From: Opitutaceae bacterium
GTDB taxonomy: Bacteria; Verrucomicrobiota; Verrucomicrobiia; Opitutales; Opitutaceae
Length of the DNA: 64,000 bases
Reading direction: 5' to 3'
NCBI GenBank assembly: GCA_030693515.1
Contig: JAUYAK010000026.1
Location: 47,328 to 111,327 of the forward strand
Positions 17,820 to 27,445 of the stretch are shown here, piece by piece. Each line of letters opens with the position of its first letter. The stretch's first letter is position 1. The notes under the pieces were generated by a model. The model made no database searches and was not told the DNA's origin. It saw only the letters and a program-made list of their open reading frames with translations. Made by a program: the position numbers and the translations under genes.

Positions 17820-19442
17820 ATGAAAGTTACTCCCCGATTTCTCTCCGCCATCCTGACCACCGCTCTCGGGTTCGGAGCAGTCGGCTCCGTGCGAGCCGCA
17901 GATGCTCCCGCCACAGCGCGCCGTCCCAATATTCTCTGGATCACGGCCGAAAACATGGGACCGGACCTCGGCTGCTATCCGGACTCACCGTATTCCAAGC
18001 AGGTGCGCACGCCGAACATCGACCAGCTCGCGCGCGAGGGCTTGCGCTATCGTTTGACCTTCGACACCTCGCCGGGATGCTCGCCGAGTCGCTCGGCGTT
18101 TATGACCGGCATGTATCAGACCACCCTCGGCGCACAGAATCATCGTTCGCATCGGCATGATCACTTTCAGCTTCCCGAGGGCGTGAGACCGCTCACCCAT
18201 CGGCTCATCGAGGCGGGTTACTTTGCCGCCAACGTGATGCGCATGGACCAAAAGCAGATCGGCACGGGCAAGACCGACCTCAACTTCGAGGTCAATGGCC
18301 CGGTGCTCAATGCGAAGCTCGCCAGCACGATCAAACCACCGCCCGTCGTGCTCGGCATCGACGACAAGAGCCAGAACGATCACAACACTGTCCGCCTCTA
18401 CCACAGCAGCGAGTGGGCAGATCTGAAATCACATCAGCCCTTCTTCGCGCAGGTCAACTTGCCCGTCGTCGAACGCACCATTAAACCAAAAACAGGCGTC
18501 CAGGGTTTTGTCGGCTCGAAGGAAACGCCCGCATTCGGCAATCAGGCTCATCCTGTGCTTACTGATCCCGATCAAATCAAGCCGCCACCGTATTACCCCG
18601 ATCACTCCATCACGCGCAAAGACTGGGCTGGCTACCTCGACGCCGTAAACGATGTGGACACGCGGGCAGGCGAAATCCTCGCCCGACTCGCGGCGGATGG
18701 ACTGGCGGACAACACCATCGTCATTTTCTTTGCGGACAACGGTCGGCTCGAAGCGCGCGGCCATCACTGGTGCTACGACAGTGGCGAGCGCGTCCCGCTC
18801 ATCGTGCGCTGGCCCGCGAACTTTCCCCCGCCGGCGGACTATCGCGCCGGCACGGTGAGCGACCGGGTGATCAGTCTCCTCGATCTCACCGCGACCACGC
18901 TCTCCCTTGCCGGAATCAAGAAACCAGCGGCCATGCAGAGCGAGATATTCCTCGGCCCCGGCGCCAGCCCGCCGCGTCGCTACGCCTTCAGCGGACGCGA
19001 CCGCTGCGATGACGTGCCTCAGCGCATCCGCTCCGCGCGCAGCGCGCGCTACCGCTACATCCACAACTTCACCCCCGAGATTCCCTTCAGCCAGCTCAGC
19101 CGTTACAAGGAGACCAACTACCCGGTCATGCCGCTGCTGCGCCAGCTTCACGCCGAAGGCAAACTCACGCCCGAGCAAGCCGTCCTCATGGCCCCGCGTC
19201 TGCCCAACGAGGAACTTTACGACCTCGAAAACGATCCGTTTGAAATCCACAACCTCGCCGCCTCGGCCAACCCCGGCCACCAGCGGGTGCGAGCGGAAAT
19301 GAGCACCGCACTCGATCAATGGATTGAGACAACGAACGATCAAGGCCGCACGCCCGAACCCGCCGACGTCTTGCGGCAATGGACTGAAAGCAGCCACGAC
19401 CGGTTCGGCACGCCCGCGTGGGCCAAGAAGGCAGCGCCATAA
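17820..19442 (+). CDS. Secreted sulfatase, formylglycine (Cys) type
   Basis: A 540-residue family S1 sulfatase that should remove sulfate esters or N-sulfates from a polysaccharide. It has a signal peptide (RFLSAILTTALGFGAVGSVRA). The maturation motif C-S-P-S-R is at residues 87-91 (GCSPSRSAFMTGMYQ), so Cys87 should be converted to formylglycine. The N-terminal metal motif reads NILWITAENMGPDLGCY, with E-N in place of the common D-D pair, as in heparan N-sulfatase-like members. A second metal site is in FFADNGRLEARG. An in-frame ATG at 17742 is possible but would put a non-hydrophobic leader before the signal. It is driven by P4, followed by a gene fragment and a second sulfatase. Confidence 0.92.
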   Translation: MKVTPRFLSAILTTALGFGAVGSVRAADAPATARRPNILWITAENMGPDLGCYPDSPYSKQVRTPNIDQLAREGLRYRLTFDTSPGCSPSRSAFMTGMYQTTLGAQNHRSHRHDHFQLPEGVRPLTHRLIEAGYFAANVMRMDQKQIGTGKTDLNFEVNGPVLNAKLASTIKPPPVVLGIDDKSQNDHNTVRLYHSSEWADLKSHQPFFAQVNLPVVERTIKPKTGVQGFVGSKETPAFGNQAHPVLTDPDQIKPPPYYPDHSITRKDWAGYLDAVNDVDTRAGEILARLAADGLADNTIVIFFADNGRLEARGHHWCYDSGERVPLIVRWPANFPPPADYRAGTVSDRVISLLDLTATTLSLAGIKKPAAMQSEIFLGPGASPPRRYAFSGRDRCDDVPQRIRSARSARYRYIHNFTPEIPFSQLSRYKETNYPVMPLLRQLHAEGKLTPEQAVLMAPRLPNEELYDLENDPFEIHNLAASANPGHQRVRAEMSTALDQWIETTNDQGRTPEPADVLRQWTESSHDRFGTPAWAKKAAP

Positions 19443-19453
19443 AAACTTCCCTG

Positions 19454-19728
19454 ATGAAACTACGCACCACGCTCGCAGTCGCGATCGCCCCCCTTGCCGT
19501 TGTCTCTTTCACCGCTCGCGCTCGGGCCGCCGAAAATTGCATCCAACCCACCGTGCGTCGTCCGCTCCTCGACGGCGTGGACTTGGCCGTGCCGGAACGT
19601 TGTGAACGCACGGCTGGAACGTCCTGTCTTATTTCGACGCGGGACACCGCGAGCGGCTCCCACGGACACCATGAAGTAGTGATGCGCCACCCACCGAGCT
19701 TCCGCCCACTTCACACCTATTCTCCCCT
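19454..19728 (+). pseudogene. Remnant of an exported protein gene (signal peptide plus decayed body)
   Basis: A plausible signal peptide (MKLRTTLAVAIAPLAVVSF) starts at 19454. The frame then gives a low-complexity, arginine-rich sequence without family features. In another frame, near 19615-19675, a protein-like phrase is visible (GWNVLSYFDAGHRERLPRTP, then a stop). This pattern fits a gene that lost its middle and shifted frame. The family cannot be named. Confidence 0.35.
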
Positions 19729-22359
19729 ATGAAAATCGTCTCCCTATTCCTGCCACTCGCGACGCTACTCTCCGCGATCCTTGGTGCCTCCCCTGCCACC
19801 GCCGCGGCCAAGCAACCCAACATCCTTTGGCTCGCCGGTGAAAATCTCGCGCACGACCTTGGTTGCTACGGGGCGCCGAACGTCCGCACTCCGCACCTCG
19901 ACCGGCTCGCCGCCGAGGGGGTGCGCTACACGAACGTCATCGCCACCAATCCCACCTGCGCGCCCAGCCGCTCCGCGTTCTTCACGGGCATGTATCAGAC
20001 GAGCACCGATACCCATCCCATGCGCTCGCACCGCACCGACGCCTACCGCCTGCCCGAAGGCGTGCGCCCCGTCACGCACCGCTTGCGCGATGCAGGCTAC
20101 TTCACCGCCAACCTCAAGACGCTCGACGGAAAAGAAATCGGCACCGGCAAACTCGATCTGAACTTCGTCAACGAAGGTCCGATCTATCACGAAAATTCCG
20201 GCGACTGGTCCGCGTTGCCGAAAGACCGCCCGTTCTTCGCAGTCGTCAATGCGATGGAATCCGAATACGACATCTACGACCGCCAGACGTGGAAGCATGC
20301 GCGCGCGGAATGGGTCGGCGAGCGCGAGCACGAGAAAATCGCCACGCCTCAGAACGTCACGCCGCCGCCCTATTATCCCGATCACCCCGTGGTGCGCGAG
20401 GAATGGGCCCGCTACCTGAATTCTGTTTCCGGCATGGACAAACGCTTCGGCGTCGTGCTCGAAAAGCTGCGCGCCGAAGGCCGCGAAGACGACACCGTGA
20501 TCATCTTCTTCGGCGACAACGGTCGCCTGGAGCCCCGCGGCATCCACTGGTGTTACGACAGTGGCCTGCGGGTGCCGCTGATTATTCGCTGGCCGAAAAA
20601 TTTCCCCGCCCCGGCCCGGTATGCGCCCGGCACGGTGAACGACGAAATTGTCAGCCTCCTCGATCTCACCGCCACCACGCTGGCCGCCGCCGGCGTCCCG
20701 CGTCCGATGCTGATGCAAGGTCACAGTCTCATCGGCGAGCGCACCACGCCGCCGCGCAGCTATGCGTTCGCCGCGCGCGATCGCATCGACGAGACGGAGC
20801 AGCGCATCCGTTCCGTGCACGACGCGCGCTACCACTACATCCGCACGCTCAGCACCGGCCCCACCTTCGCCTCCCTCAATCGCTACAAGGAAAAGTGTTT
20901 CCCAATCTACCCGCTCATGCGTCAGCTCCTCGCCGAAGGGAAACTCACTGGCCCGCCCTTGGAACTTATGCAGCGCACCGGCCCATCCGAGGAACTTTAC
21001 GATCTCCGTTCTGATCCGCATGAGATCAAAAACCTCGCGCGCTCCCAGCAGTCCGAGCACCGCGAGGCTCTCGGCCGGCTCAGCGCCGCCCTCAATACGT
21101 GGATGATCGAAACGGGTGATCGCGGGCACATCCCCGAGTCCCGCGAAATCGTCGCACCGTTCGCCAAGGAAATGCATGACTGGTTCGGCACGCCGGCGTG
21201 GGCTCAGCCCGGCGGGGCCAAGACCACCAGCATCCCTTCCTCGGACGCGCTCACCCTTGCGGCGGTGCTGCGCGATGAGGCGGCGCTCACCGGCGCACAT
21301 GACATCGAAATCCGCGACGGCATCGCCTACATCGCAGGAAAAGGCTACACGACGCGCGCGCTGCCGAGCAGTGGAGTTTACCCCTATGAGAAAGGCAAAG
21401 GCGGGTCGTTCGCCGTCGTGGACGTGCGGCAGCCCGCTTCGCCAAGACTACTATGGGCCGCGAAAAATCCGCTGGCCTACGAGGACGCGGAGACCGTGTT
21501 GCCCCTTTCCGGCAACCGTCTGCTCGTCGGCACACGCGATCTTTTTCTATTCGACGTGACCGCCCCGGCGGCGCCGAAACAACTTTTCGCCATCAAAGAT
21601 CGCCCGCGGATCGATATCACCAACGGTTTTGCCCGTCTCGGTGAGGTCGTTTTCGGCGCGAACAAGGAGGGCTACATCTACGCCGTAGATGTCTCCGCCT
21701 CCGACCGCCTCACTGTGCTGGGCACCCGCAATGCCAGGAAACTGGATGGGCTTGAAAAACCGCACGACGCGGCCTTCCAGGGCGATCTGCTCGTGATCGT
21801 CGCGCCGGAAGGTTTCGGTGCCGAATCTCGACCCGGAAAACTGGCGGTGTATCGCGTGGCCGACCCTCGGACGCATCAGCCGCTGCCACCCGAGCAATGG
21901 ACCCTCGTCGGCAAACTCGAACATCCGCGCCTCGCCGGTGCGAACCGCGTGATGACCCGCGGCAATTTCGCCTACGCGGGCTGTTCGCTGATCCAAAAAC
22001 CCGGCCGCACGGACAAGCTATGGCAAAATATTTCGGTCATAGATCTCACCGACCCCTCGCAACCCACGCTGCGAGGCAGTATCGATTTTCCTGGCTCGCT
22101 CGACGGTCCCAACGGACTCGAAGTGGCGGGCGAAGTGGCCTACGCCGCCGGCGGGCAGACCGTGCTGGCCATTGACATCGTGAATCCCGACTTGCCGCGC
22201 GAACTCGGACGCTTCACGTCGTCGTCGGCCTTTCCCGGCGGCCGCGACGACGCGCACGACCTCGTCTACAGGGACGGCCATGTGTTCGTGACCGCGCAGA
22301 ACTCGCACGCGCTCGTGATTCTGAAAGTGGGAGAAGCGCTTCGCCGTCGTTCCCAATAA
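19729..22359 (+). CDS. Sulfatase fused to an LVIVD-repeat beta-propeller
   Basis: An 876-residue secreted fusion. After the signal (MKIVSLFLPLATLLSAILG) residues 28-490 form a family S1 sulfatase with NILWLAGENLAHDLGCYG, the C-A-P-S-R maturation motif at 77-81 and FFGDNGRLEPRG. From about residue 505 to the end it is an LVIVD propeller (GAHDIEIRDGIAYIAGKG, FAVVDVRQPASPRLLW, HDLVYRDGHVFVTAQNSHAL), closely similar to the stand-alone propellers at 16174 and 51960. There is no stop or frame break at the join. The fusion ties the propeller family to sulfatase function. It belongs to the P4 transcription unit and is followed 20 bases later by a glycoside-hydrolase-like gene. Confidence 0.93.
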   Translation: MKIVSLFLPLATLLSAILGASPATAAAKQPNILWLAGENLAHDLGCYGAPNVRTPHLDRLAAEGVRYTNVIATNPTCAPSRSAFFTGMYQTSTDTHPMRSHRTDAYRLPEGVRPVTHRLRDAGYFTANLKTLDGKEIGTGKLDLNFVNEGPIYHENSGDWSALPKDRPFFAVVNAMESEYDIYDRQTWKHARAEWVGEREHEKIATPQNVTPPPYYPDHPVVREEWARYLNSVSGMDKRFGVVLEKLRAEGREDDTVIIFFGDNGRLEPRGIHWCYDSGLRVPLIIRWPKNFPAPARYAPGTVNDEIVSLLDLTATTLAAAGVPRPMLMQGHSLIGERTTPPRSYAFAARDRIDETEQRIRSVHDARYHYIRTLSTGPTFASLNRYKEKCFPIYPLMRQLLAEGKLTGPPLELMQRTGPSEELYDLRSDPHEIKNLARSQQSEHREALGRLSAALNTWMIETGDRGHIPESREIVAPFAKEMHDWFGTPAWAQPGGAKTTSIPSSDALTLAAVLRDEAALTGAHDIEIRDGIAYIAGKGYTTRALPSSGVYPYEKGKGGSFAVVDVRQPASPRLLWAAKNPLAYEDAETVLPLSGNRLLVGTRDLFLFDVTAPAAPKQLFAIKDRPRIDITNGFARLGEVVFGANKEGYIYAVDVSASDRLTVLGTRNARKLDGLEKPHDAAFQGDLLVIVAPEGFGAESRPGKLAVYRVADPRTHQPLPPEQWTLVGKLEHPRLAGANRVMTRGNFAYAGCSLIQKPGRTDKLWQNISVIDLTDPSQPTLRGSIDFPGSLDGPNGLEVAGEVAYAAGGQTVLAIDIVNPDLPRELGRFTSSSAFPGGRDDAHDLVYRDGHVFVTAQNSHALVILKVGEALRRRSQ

Positions 22360-22379
22360 CCTGCTCCCGCCATCTCGCA

Positions 22380-23714
22380 ATGCGCGTCCTCGCACTAGCC
22401 GTGGTCGGACTCGCGGCCCTCTCCGCCGCCGAACCGCAGTCAATTCCAACCGACCGTTTTGGCGGACGCTCCGCCGTCACCACCACGTCCACCGGGCACT
22501 TCGCCGTGGAGAAAATCCGCGACCGCTGGTGGTTGGTCACGCCGGAGGGACACGGCATGTTCGCGCTCGGCGTGAATCATCTCAACGAGGTGAAAAACTC
22601 CGCCGAATATCCGCACACGGTGCTCGCGCGACGCTTCGGCTCGGATTGGCCGCGCGTGTTTGGCGAGATTGAGCGGCAATGCCGCGAGTGGGGTTTCAAT
22701 TGTGCGGGTTTCCACACACCGGAGGAGATGCGCCGCACCATGCCCTACGTGGTCAACACTCCGTTTGCCTCCGCCTCGTTCTTCCACGATCCCCTCACCT
22801 ACATCGACGTCTTCGCCCCTGCTTTCGCCGATGTGGCGGAAGCGAAAGCGAAGGCCGCCGCCGCCGAGATGAATGCCAACCCGATGGCCATCGCCTGGAC
22901 GTGGAACGATTCGCTGAGCTGGGATCTCCGCGGCACCCGCCAATCGCGTGGCACCGACTTCGTTTCGTTCATGCGTAACCCGCCTCGTGGTGCTCCGGGA
23001 CGCGAACGCTACACCGCATTTCTACGCACCCGCCATGACGGCTATGTTGCAAAACTAAACGCGGACTACGGCACGAACTTTTCGTCGTTCGAGACGGTCG
23101 GCGGTTCGACGCTCGATCTCGAACGTCCCGCGGTCTTTGCGGATGACCGCGAGTTCCTGCGCCTCATCGCGCGACACTACTACCAGACCGTCAGCACCGT
23201 TTTCCGCCGGGAACATCCCCGCGGCCTGCTCATGGGCGATCGTTTTCATCTGCGCGATCACCCCGACGAAGTATTGGAAGAGGCGGCCAGGTTTATTGAC
23301 GTTCTCGGCATCCAGCCCGGCGACCACCCCTTTCCATCCCTCATCAAACTCACGCGTCCCGACGAGACGCGGTTCGACGTCGCCGAGTTTGATCGCCTGC
23401 ACCGTCTTACCGGCAAACCCATCGTCATTGCCGATCATCAGTGCGGTTTCTTCGACGCCCAAACGCCCAAGACCGGTGGCTGGTATCAATACGCCACTGC
23501 CGATGAAGCCGCGGCCAGCCACGATCGCTTCCTGCACGACGCCTTCGCGCGACCCTACATCATCGGCTACTTCCGCTGCCAGTATCTCACCACCTATAAG
23601 GACCGGCTCAAGCGTTTCAAACAGGGTCTGCTCCGTCCCGACGGCGCGATCTTCGAGGACTACGTGACGCAGCTTCAAGCGACTAATCGCCGAATCATTG
23701 ATGCGCCTCGATGA
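22380..23714 (+). CDS. Secreted glycoside-hydrolase-like protein, agarase-related (GH50-like) by appearance
   Basis: A 444-residue exported protein (signal MRVLALAVVGLAALSAAEP). The opening RWWLVTPEGHGMFALGVNHL and the later WGFNCAGFHTPEEM recall agarase-like clan GH-A enzymes. Candidate catalytic regions are AIAWTWNDSLSWD and PIVIADHQCGFF, but I cannot assign the acid/base and nucleophile with confidence. At 444 residues it is shorter than typical GH50 beta-agarases. It lies 20 bases after the sulfatase-propeller fusion, which fits action on a sulfated galactan-like glycan. The exact family is uncertain. Confidence 0.65.
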   Translation: MRVLALAVVGLAALSAAEPQSIPTDRFGGRSAVTTTSTGHFAVEKIRDRWWLVTPEGHGMFALGVNHLNEVKNSAEYPHTVLARRFGSDWPRVFGEIERQCREWGFNCAGFHTPEEMRRTMPYVVNTPFASASFFHDPLTYIDVFAPAFADVAEAKAKAAAAEMNANPMAIAWTWNDSLSWDLRGTRQSRGTDFVSFMRNPPRGAPGRERYTAFLRTRHDGYVAKLNADYGTNFSSFETVGGSTLDLERPAVFADDREFLRLIARHYYQTVSTVFRREHPRGLLMGDRFHLRDHPDEVLEEAARFIDVLGIQPGDHPFPSLIKLTRPDETRFDVAEFDRLHRLTGKPIVIADHQCGFFDAQTPKTGGWYQYATADEAAASHDRFLHDAFARPYIIGYFRCQYLTTYKDRLKRFKQGLLRPDGAIFEDYVTQLQATNRRIIDAPR

Positions 23715-23760
23715 CACCCGCTTAGTGTCCGCAGAGTCACCGCCACACGTCCGTCGCACG

Positions 23761-23808
23761 CCCCACGTGTTTACGGGGGTTGTTGGCCGGCAGCCCGTCA
23801 GCTAGAAT
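23761..23808 (+). promoter_or_regulatory. Promoter P5 with shared operator, upstream of a TonB receptor
   Basis: CCCC then GTTTACGGGGG (23761-23779), -35 TTGTTG (23780-23785), 17-base spacer, -10 TAGAAT (23803-23808). It is closest to P1: both share the -35 sequence and an ATGACGC just downstream of the -10. Confidence 0.78.
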
Positions 23809-23814
23809 GCAGCT

Positions 23815-23946
23815 ATGACGCTAGCCCCTCCGTCTGCGCCTTCCTCGTCGGAGCCTGCATTGAATCGGCGCATCCGCCGCACAGCGGCTCGCGAACGCGG
23901 CAACCGGGAAACCATCGGACGGAACAGAGCACCGATCCATCGATGA
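23815..23946 (+). CDS. Possible leaderless leader peptide upstream of the TonB receptor
   Basis: A 43-codon frame whose ATG falls at the predicted +1 of P5. It ends in a TGA overlapping an in-frame ATG (23943) of the receptor frame. The layout resembles the P1 leader frame, but the peptides are not similar beyond their first two residues. Chance is possible. Confidence 0.28.
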   Translation: MTLAPPSAPSSSEPALNRRIRRTAARERGNRETIGRNRAPIHR

Positions 23947-23996
23947 CACCGAACTCACCCCTTACACAATTTCCGCAACCAAGAGAACCCCACCTC

Positions 23997-26900
23997 ATGA
24001 CCCCAAGAAAATCCACGGCCTTGTCTATCGGCCTCTTTTCCCTCGCCCTCACCTCCCCTGCGCTCCCGGCGCAAACCATCGCCCCGAACTCAACCCAACC
24101 GACAATCGCAGAAGCCGAGAAAGCCATCGAACTTTCACCCTTCGTCGTCAATTCGACCAAGGACACCGGCTACCAAGCCACCTCGACGCTGGCCGGCACC
24201 CGGCTCAACACGCCGGTCAAGGACCTCGGTGCGTCGATTTCGATCTATACGAAGGATTTTCTCAATGATATCGGCGCCACCAACGCCAACGAACTCCTGA
24301 TCTATGCCACCGGCATGGAGGCGGCGGGTCCGGGCGGCAACTTCTCCGGCGCCACGAACGACATCAGCGCCGATCAGGTCAACGGCAACGCGGTCCGCGC
24401 CAATCCCCAGCAGAATGGCAGCCGCACCCGCGGCCTGTCGGCGCCGAGCTTCTCGCGCGGCTTCTACACGACCGACATCGCCACCGACAGCTACAACGTC
24501 GAAAGCGTGACGGTGAACCGCGGGCCCAACGCCATTCTGTTCGGCGTCGGCAGTCCCGCCGGCTTTGTCGAGAGCGCGCTCCTGCGCCCCAACCTCCGCC
24601 GCAATAACAACAAGGTCGAGATCCGCGCCGGCAACAACGGCGCCCTCCGCAACACCGTCGATTTCAACCGCGTGCTGCTCAAGGACAAGCTGGCCCTGCG
24701 CCTCGCCGCCCTGCACGATGAGGAGCGATACAACCAGCGCCCGGCCTTCGAGGAAAAGAAACGCATCTACGGGGCTCTGGCCTTCGAGCCCTACAAATCC
24801 ACCGCGCTGCGCCTGAATTTCGAGACGGGCCGCACGAAGGCCAACCGGCCGATCACCGTGCTGCCCTTCAACAGCATTTCCAGCTTCTGGGAAGCGGCGG
24901 GCCGACCGGGCTACGACTGGAGCTTCTATGACGATCCGGCCCGCAACCCGAACGCGGCGGCCCAGATCGCTGGCTCCGGCGTCGCCAACACCAGTCTGCC
25001 GCCATTCTTCCTCGGCACTGGCCAGATCTTCGACCAGATCGTGCAGGTTTACTCCAGTCCCACCGCCACCGCGCCGAATTTTGCGTTTCGGGGCCAGACG
25101 CTCAACACCAACGGCAATGCCGCGAACGTCATCAAGAACCAGGTTTTCAACCCGCTGGTCAATCGCGACCTGGCTGCCGATGCGATCAACTTCCTCACCA
25201 CGGTCAATCTCGCTGAGCATCCCGTTGCCATCTGGAACGCGAATGTCCTGCCCGGTCAGCAGCCCGGCTTCGCCCCCGCCGGGATCAAGATGCAGGGCTT
25301 CACTGATTTCAGCGCGTTCGACTTCAAGAACCGGCTGATCGACGAGTCGTCTCGCCAAGGCGACACGTTTCACGCGTTCAATCTCGCGTTCGAGCAGCGC
25401 GCCTGGGAGGACCGCATCGGCCTCGAACTCGCCTACGACACGCAGCGCGTGGATCGGCGCTCCAAGAACTCGGCCTTCGCGGCGAACAATGGCAACCACG
25501 TCCGGATCGATATCAATGCCGTCCTCCCCACCGGCCAGCCGAATCCGAACTTCGGCCGCCCCTTCGTCGCCGCCTACAACAATTCGTCCTGGCGCAATAA
25601 CTTCACCGACCGCGAGACCAGGCGGGCGACCGGCTTTCTCAAATACGATTTCAAGGATATTAAGTCTTCTTGGGGCAAATGGCTGGGCCGGCACACGCTG
25701 ACTGGGCTTTACGAGGAAAACGCCGTCGAGTCCGTCGGCTATGGCTACCGCTTGGCGGTCGATGGCGCCGCCGCGCGCGCCATCAGCCCGAATATCAGCG
25801 TATTCGCGCGCCGGGCCGTTACGGCCATTTACCTCGGTCCGTCCATTGTCGGGAACAACAATCCGCTCCAACTGGAGCCGATCCGGGTCCCGGTCATCCA
25901 GGCCGGCCCGCTCGCCGTCCCGGCGGCCTACTTTGTCCGCGCCGCCAACGCCACGGACCCGGGCCATTTTGAGGACGCGCCGGCCTCGCTCGTTGAGATC
26001 AACGAAGGCGGCAACACCCAACGCGACGTCACCAAGTCCCAGGCGTTTCTGATGCAAAGCTACTGGCTGCAGGACCACCTCATCACCCTGGTGGGCTGGC
26101 GCCGCGACGAGAATTTCTTTGTCCGGGAGAGCTTCAACTTCGTGTCCAATCCCGCCGACCTGAGCGCCCCCGGCAAGGTGCATTATGGCTTCAACGATTT
26201 CTCCCTCTCCCGCACCCCGCCGCCCAATGTGGCCGCCGAGACCATGACTTACAGCGGCGTCCTGCGCTGGCCGCAGAAGCTGATCCGACTGCCCGCCGGC
26301 GTGGACTTCGGTGTGTTCTACAACCAGTCGGCGAATTTCACGCCCTCCGGCGGTCGGGTCACCCCGTTCAACGAACCGCTCGCCTCGCCCAACGGCAAAA
26401 CCCAGGAATATGGGCTCAATCTTTCGCTCTTCCACGACAAGCTCAGCCTGCGGGTGAACCGGTTCGAGACCAAGGTCCAGGGCCAGAGCCTCAGCAACAC
26501 CGTCTTCGGGCTGACCGTCAACAACGCCATTCTGCAAATCGCCGATTTCTGGGGTGTCGAGGGAAACATCAATCCGCAGCTGGTGCCGATGCGTGAGGCC
26601 GACATCGCGCTGCTCTTCAGCCCGCTGCCCGCCAACTTTCGCGAACTTTACGGCTGGGGGATCACCGGCACGGCGCCGAATCTCGCGGCCTTGGGCCGTT
26701 TTTCCAATTTGCCCGGCGCCACCGACACGACCGACTTCGTCGCCAAGGGCACGGAAATCGAACTCGTGTATAATCCGACGCGCAACTGGCGCATTCTGGC
26801 CAACGTTGCCCAGCAGGAGACGGTGCAGAACAATACTCTGCCCTTCCTCAAGGGCCTCATCGGCCGCATGCTGCCCGTCTGGAATCAACTGCGGGATCGG

Positions 26901-27434
26901 TCCAGGACCAACTATCCTGTCGGCTGGCAGCCGGGCGATTCGATGGCCGGCATCCAGACCTTCGGCAGCTGGCTGGACACCGTCATCCTGGTGCCCTTTG
27001 CGACCGCCATTGCCACGGAAGGCACCGCCAGCGCCGAGCAGCGCAAATGGCGCGCCAATCTCATCACCAACTATACCTTTGGTTCCGGCTCGATCTTGGG
27101 CGAACGGCTGAAAGGCTGGGAAGTCGGCGGCGCGGTGCGCTGGCAGGACAAGCTCGGGATCGGCTACCCCACGACCCGCAATCCGGACGGCAGCGTCAAC
27201 CTCGACCTCGCCCATCCCTTTTACGCGCCAGCCGAAACCAACGTGGATGCGTGGATCGGCTATCGGCGCAATCTCTGGAAAAACCGGATCCAGTGGAAGG
27301 TGCAGCTCCGGGCGACCAACCTCATCGCCGGCACCGTGCCGATCGCGATCGGTGTGCAGCCGTGGGGCGAGTTCTCCACCGTCCGCCTCGCCCCCGAGAA
27401 ACGCTGGTATCTCACCAACACGTTCAGCTTCTGA
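23997..27434 (+). CDS. TonB-dependent receptor, full length
   Basis: An outer-membrane receptor of about 1145 residues. Signal peptide (MTPRKSTALSIGLFSLALTS), then the ELSPFVV segment near residue 45 that is typical of Opitutaceae receptors and may act as or near the TonB box. The plug domain follows (TLAGTRLNTPVKDLGASISI, VTVNRGPNAILFGVGSPAGF), then a large barrel ending in an aromatic C-terminus (WYLTNTFSF). An upstream ATG at 23943 is in frame, but the signal peptide is better placed from 23997. P5 drives it. It is a clear paralogue of the receptor starting at 61609, including the plug and much of the barrel. The substrate is inferred to be a sulfated oligosaccharide from the neighbouring sulfatases. 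Confidence 0.93.
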   Translation: MTPRKSTALSIGLFSLALTSPALPAQTIAPNSTQPTIAEAEKAIELSPFVVNSTKDTGYQATSTLAGTRLNTPVKDLGASISIYTKDFLNDIGATNANELLIYATGMEAAGPGGNFSGATNDISADQVNGNAVRANPQQNGSRTRGLSAPSFSRGFYTTDIATDSYNVESVTVNRGPNAILFGVGSPAGFVESALLRPNLRRNNNKVEIRAGNNGALRNTVDFNRVLLKDKLALRLAALHDEERYNQRPAFEEKKRIYGALAFEPYKSTALRLNFETGRTKANRPITVLPFNSISSFWEAAGRPGYDWSFYDDPARNPNAAAQIAGSGVANTSLPPFFLGTGQIFDQIVQVYSSPTATAPNFAFRGQTLNTNGNAANVIKNQVFNPLVNRDLAADAINFLTTVNLAEHPVAIWNANVLPGQQPGFAPAGIKMQGFTDFSAFDFKNRLIDESSRQGDTFHAFNLAFEQRAWEDRIGLELAYDTQRVDRRSKNSAFAANNGNHVRIDINAVLPTGQPNPNFGRPFVAAYNNSSWRNNFTDRETRRATGFLKYDFKDIKSSWGKWLGRHTLTGLYEENAVESVGYGYRLAVDGAAARAISPNISVFARRAVTAIYLGPSIVGNNNPLQLEPIRVPVIQAGPLAVPAAYFVRAANATDPGHFEDAPASLVEINEGGNTQRDVTKSQAFLMQSYWLQDHLITLVGWRRDENFFVRESFNFVSNPADLSAPGKVHYGFNDFSLSRTPPPNVAAETMTYSGVLRWPQKLIRLPAGVDFGVFYNQSANFTPSGGRVTPFNEPLASPNGKTQEYGLNLSLFHDKLSLRVNRFETKVQGQSLSNTVFGLTVNNAILQIADFWGVEGNINPQLVPMREADIALLFSPLPANFRELYGWGITGTAPNLAALGRFSNLPGATDTTDFVAKGTEIELVYNPTRNWRILANVAQQETVQNNTLPFLKGLIGRMLPVWNQLRDRSRTNYPVGWQPGDSMAGIQTFGSWLDTVILVPFATAIATEGTASAEQRKWRANLITNYTFGSGSILGERLKGWEVGGAVRWQDKLGIGYPTTRNPDGSVNLDLAHPFYAPAETNVDAWIGYRRNLWKNRIQWKVQLRATNLIAGTVPIAIGVQPWGEFSTVRLAPEKRWYLTNTFSF

Positions 27435-27445
27435 TGGTGCTTTCA

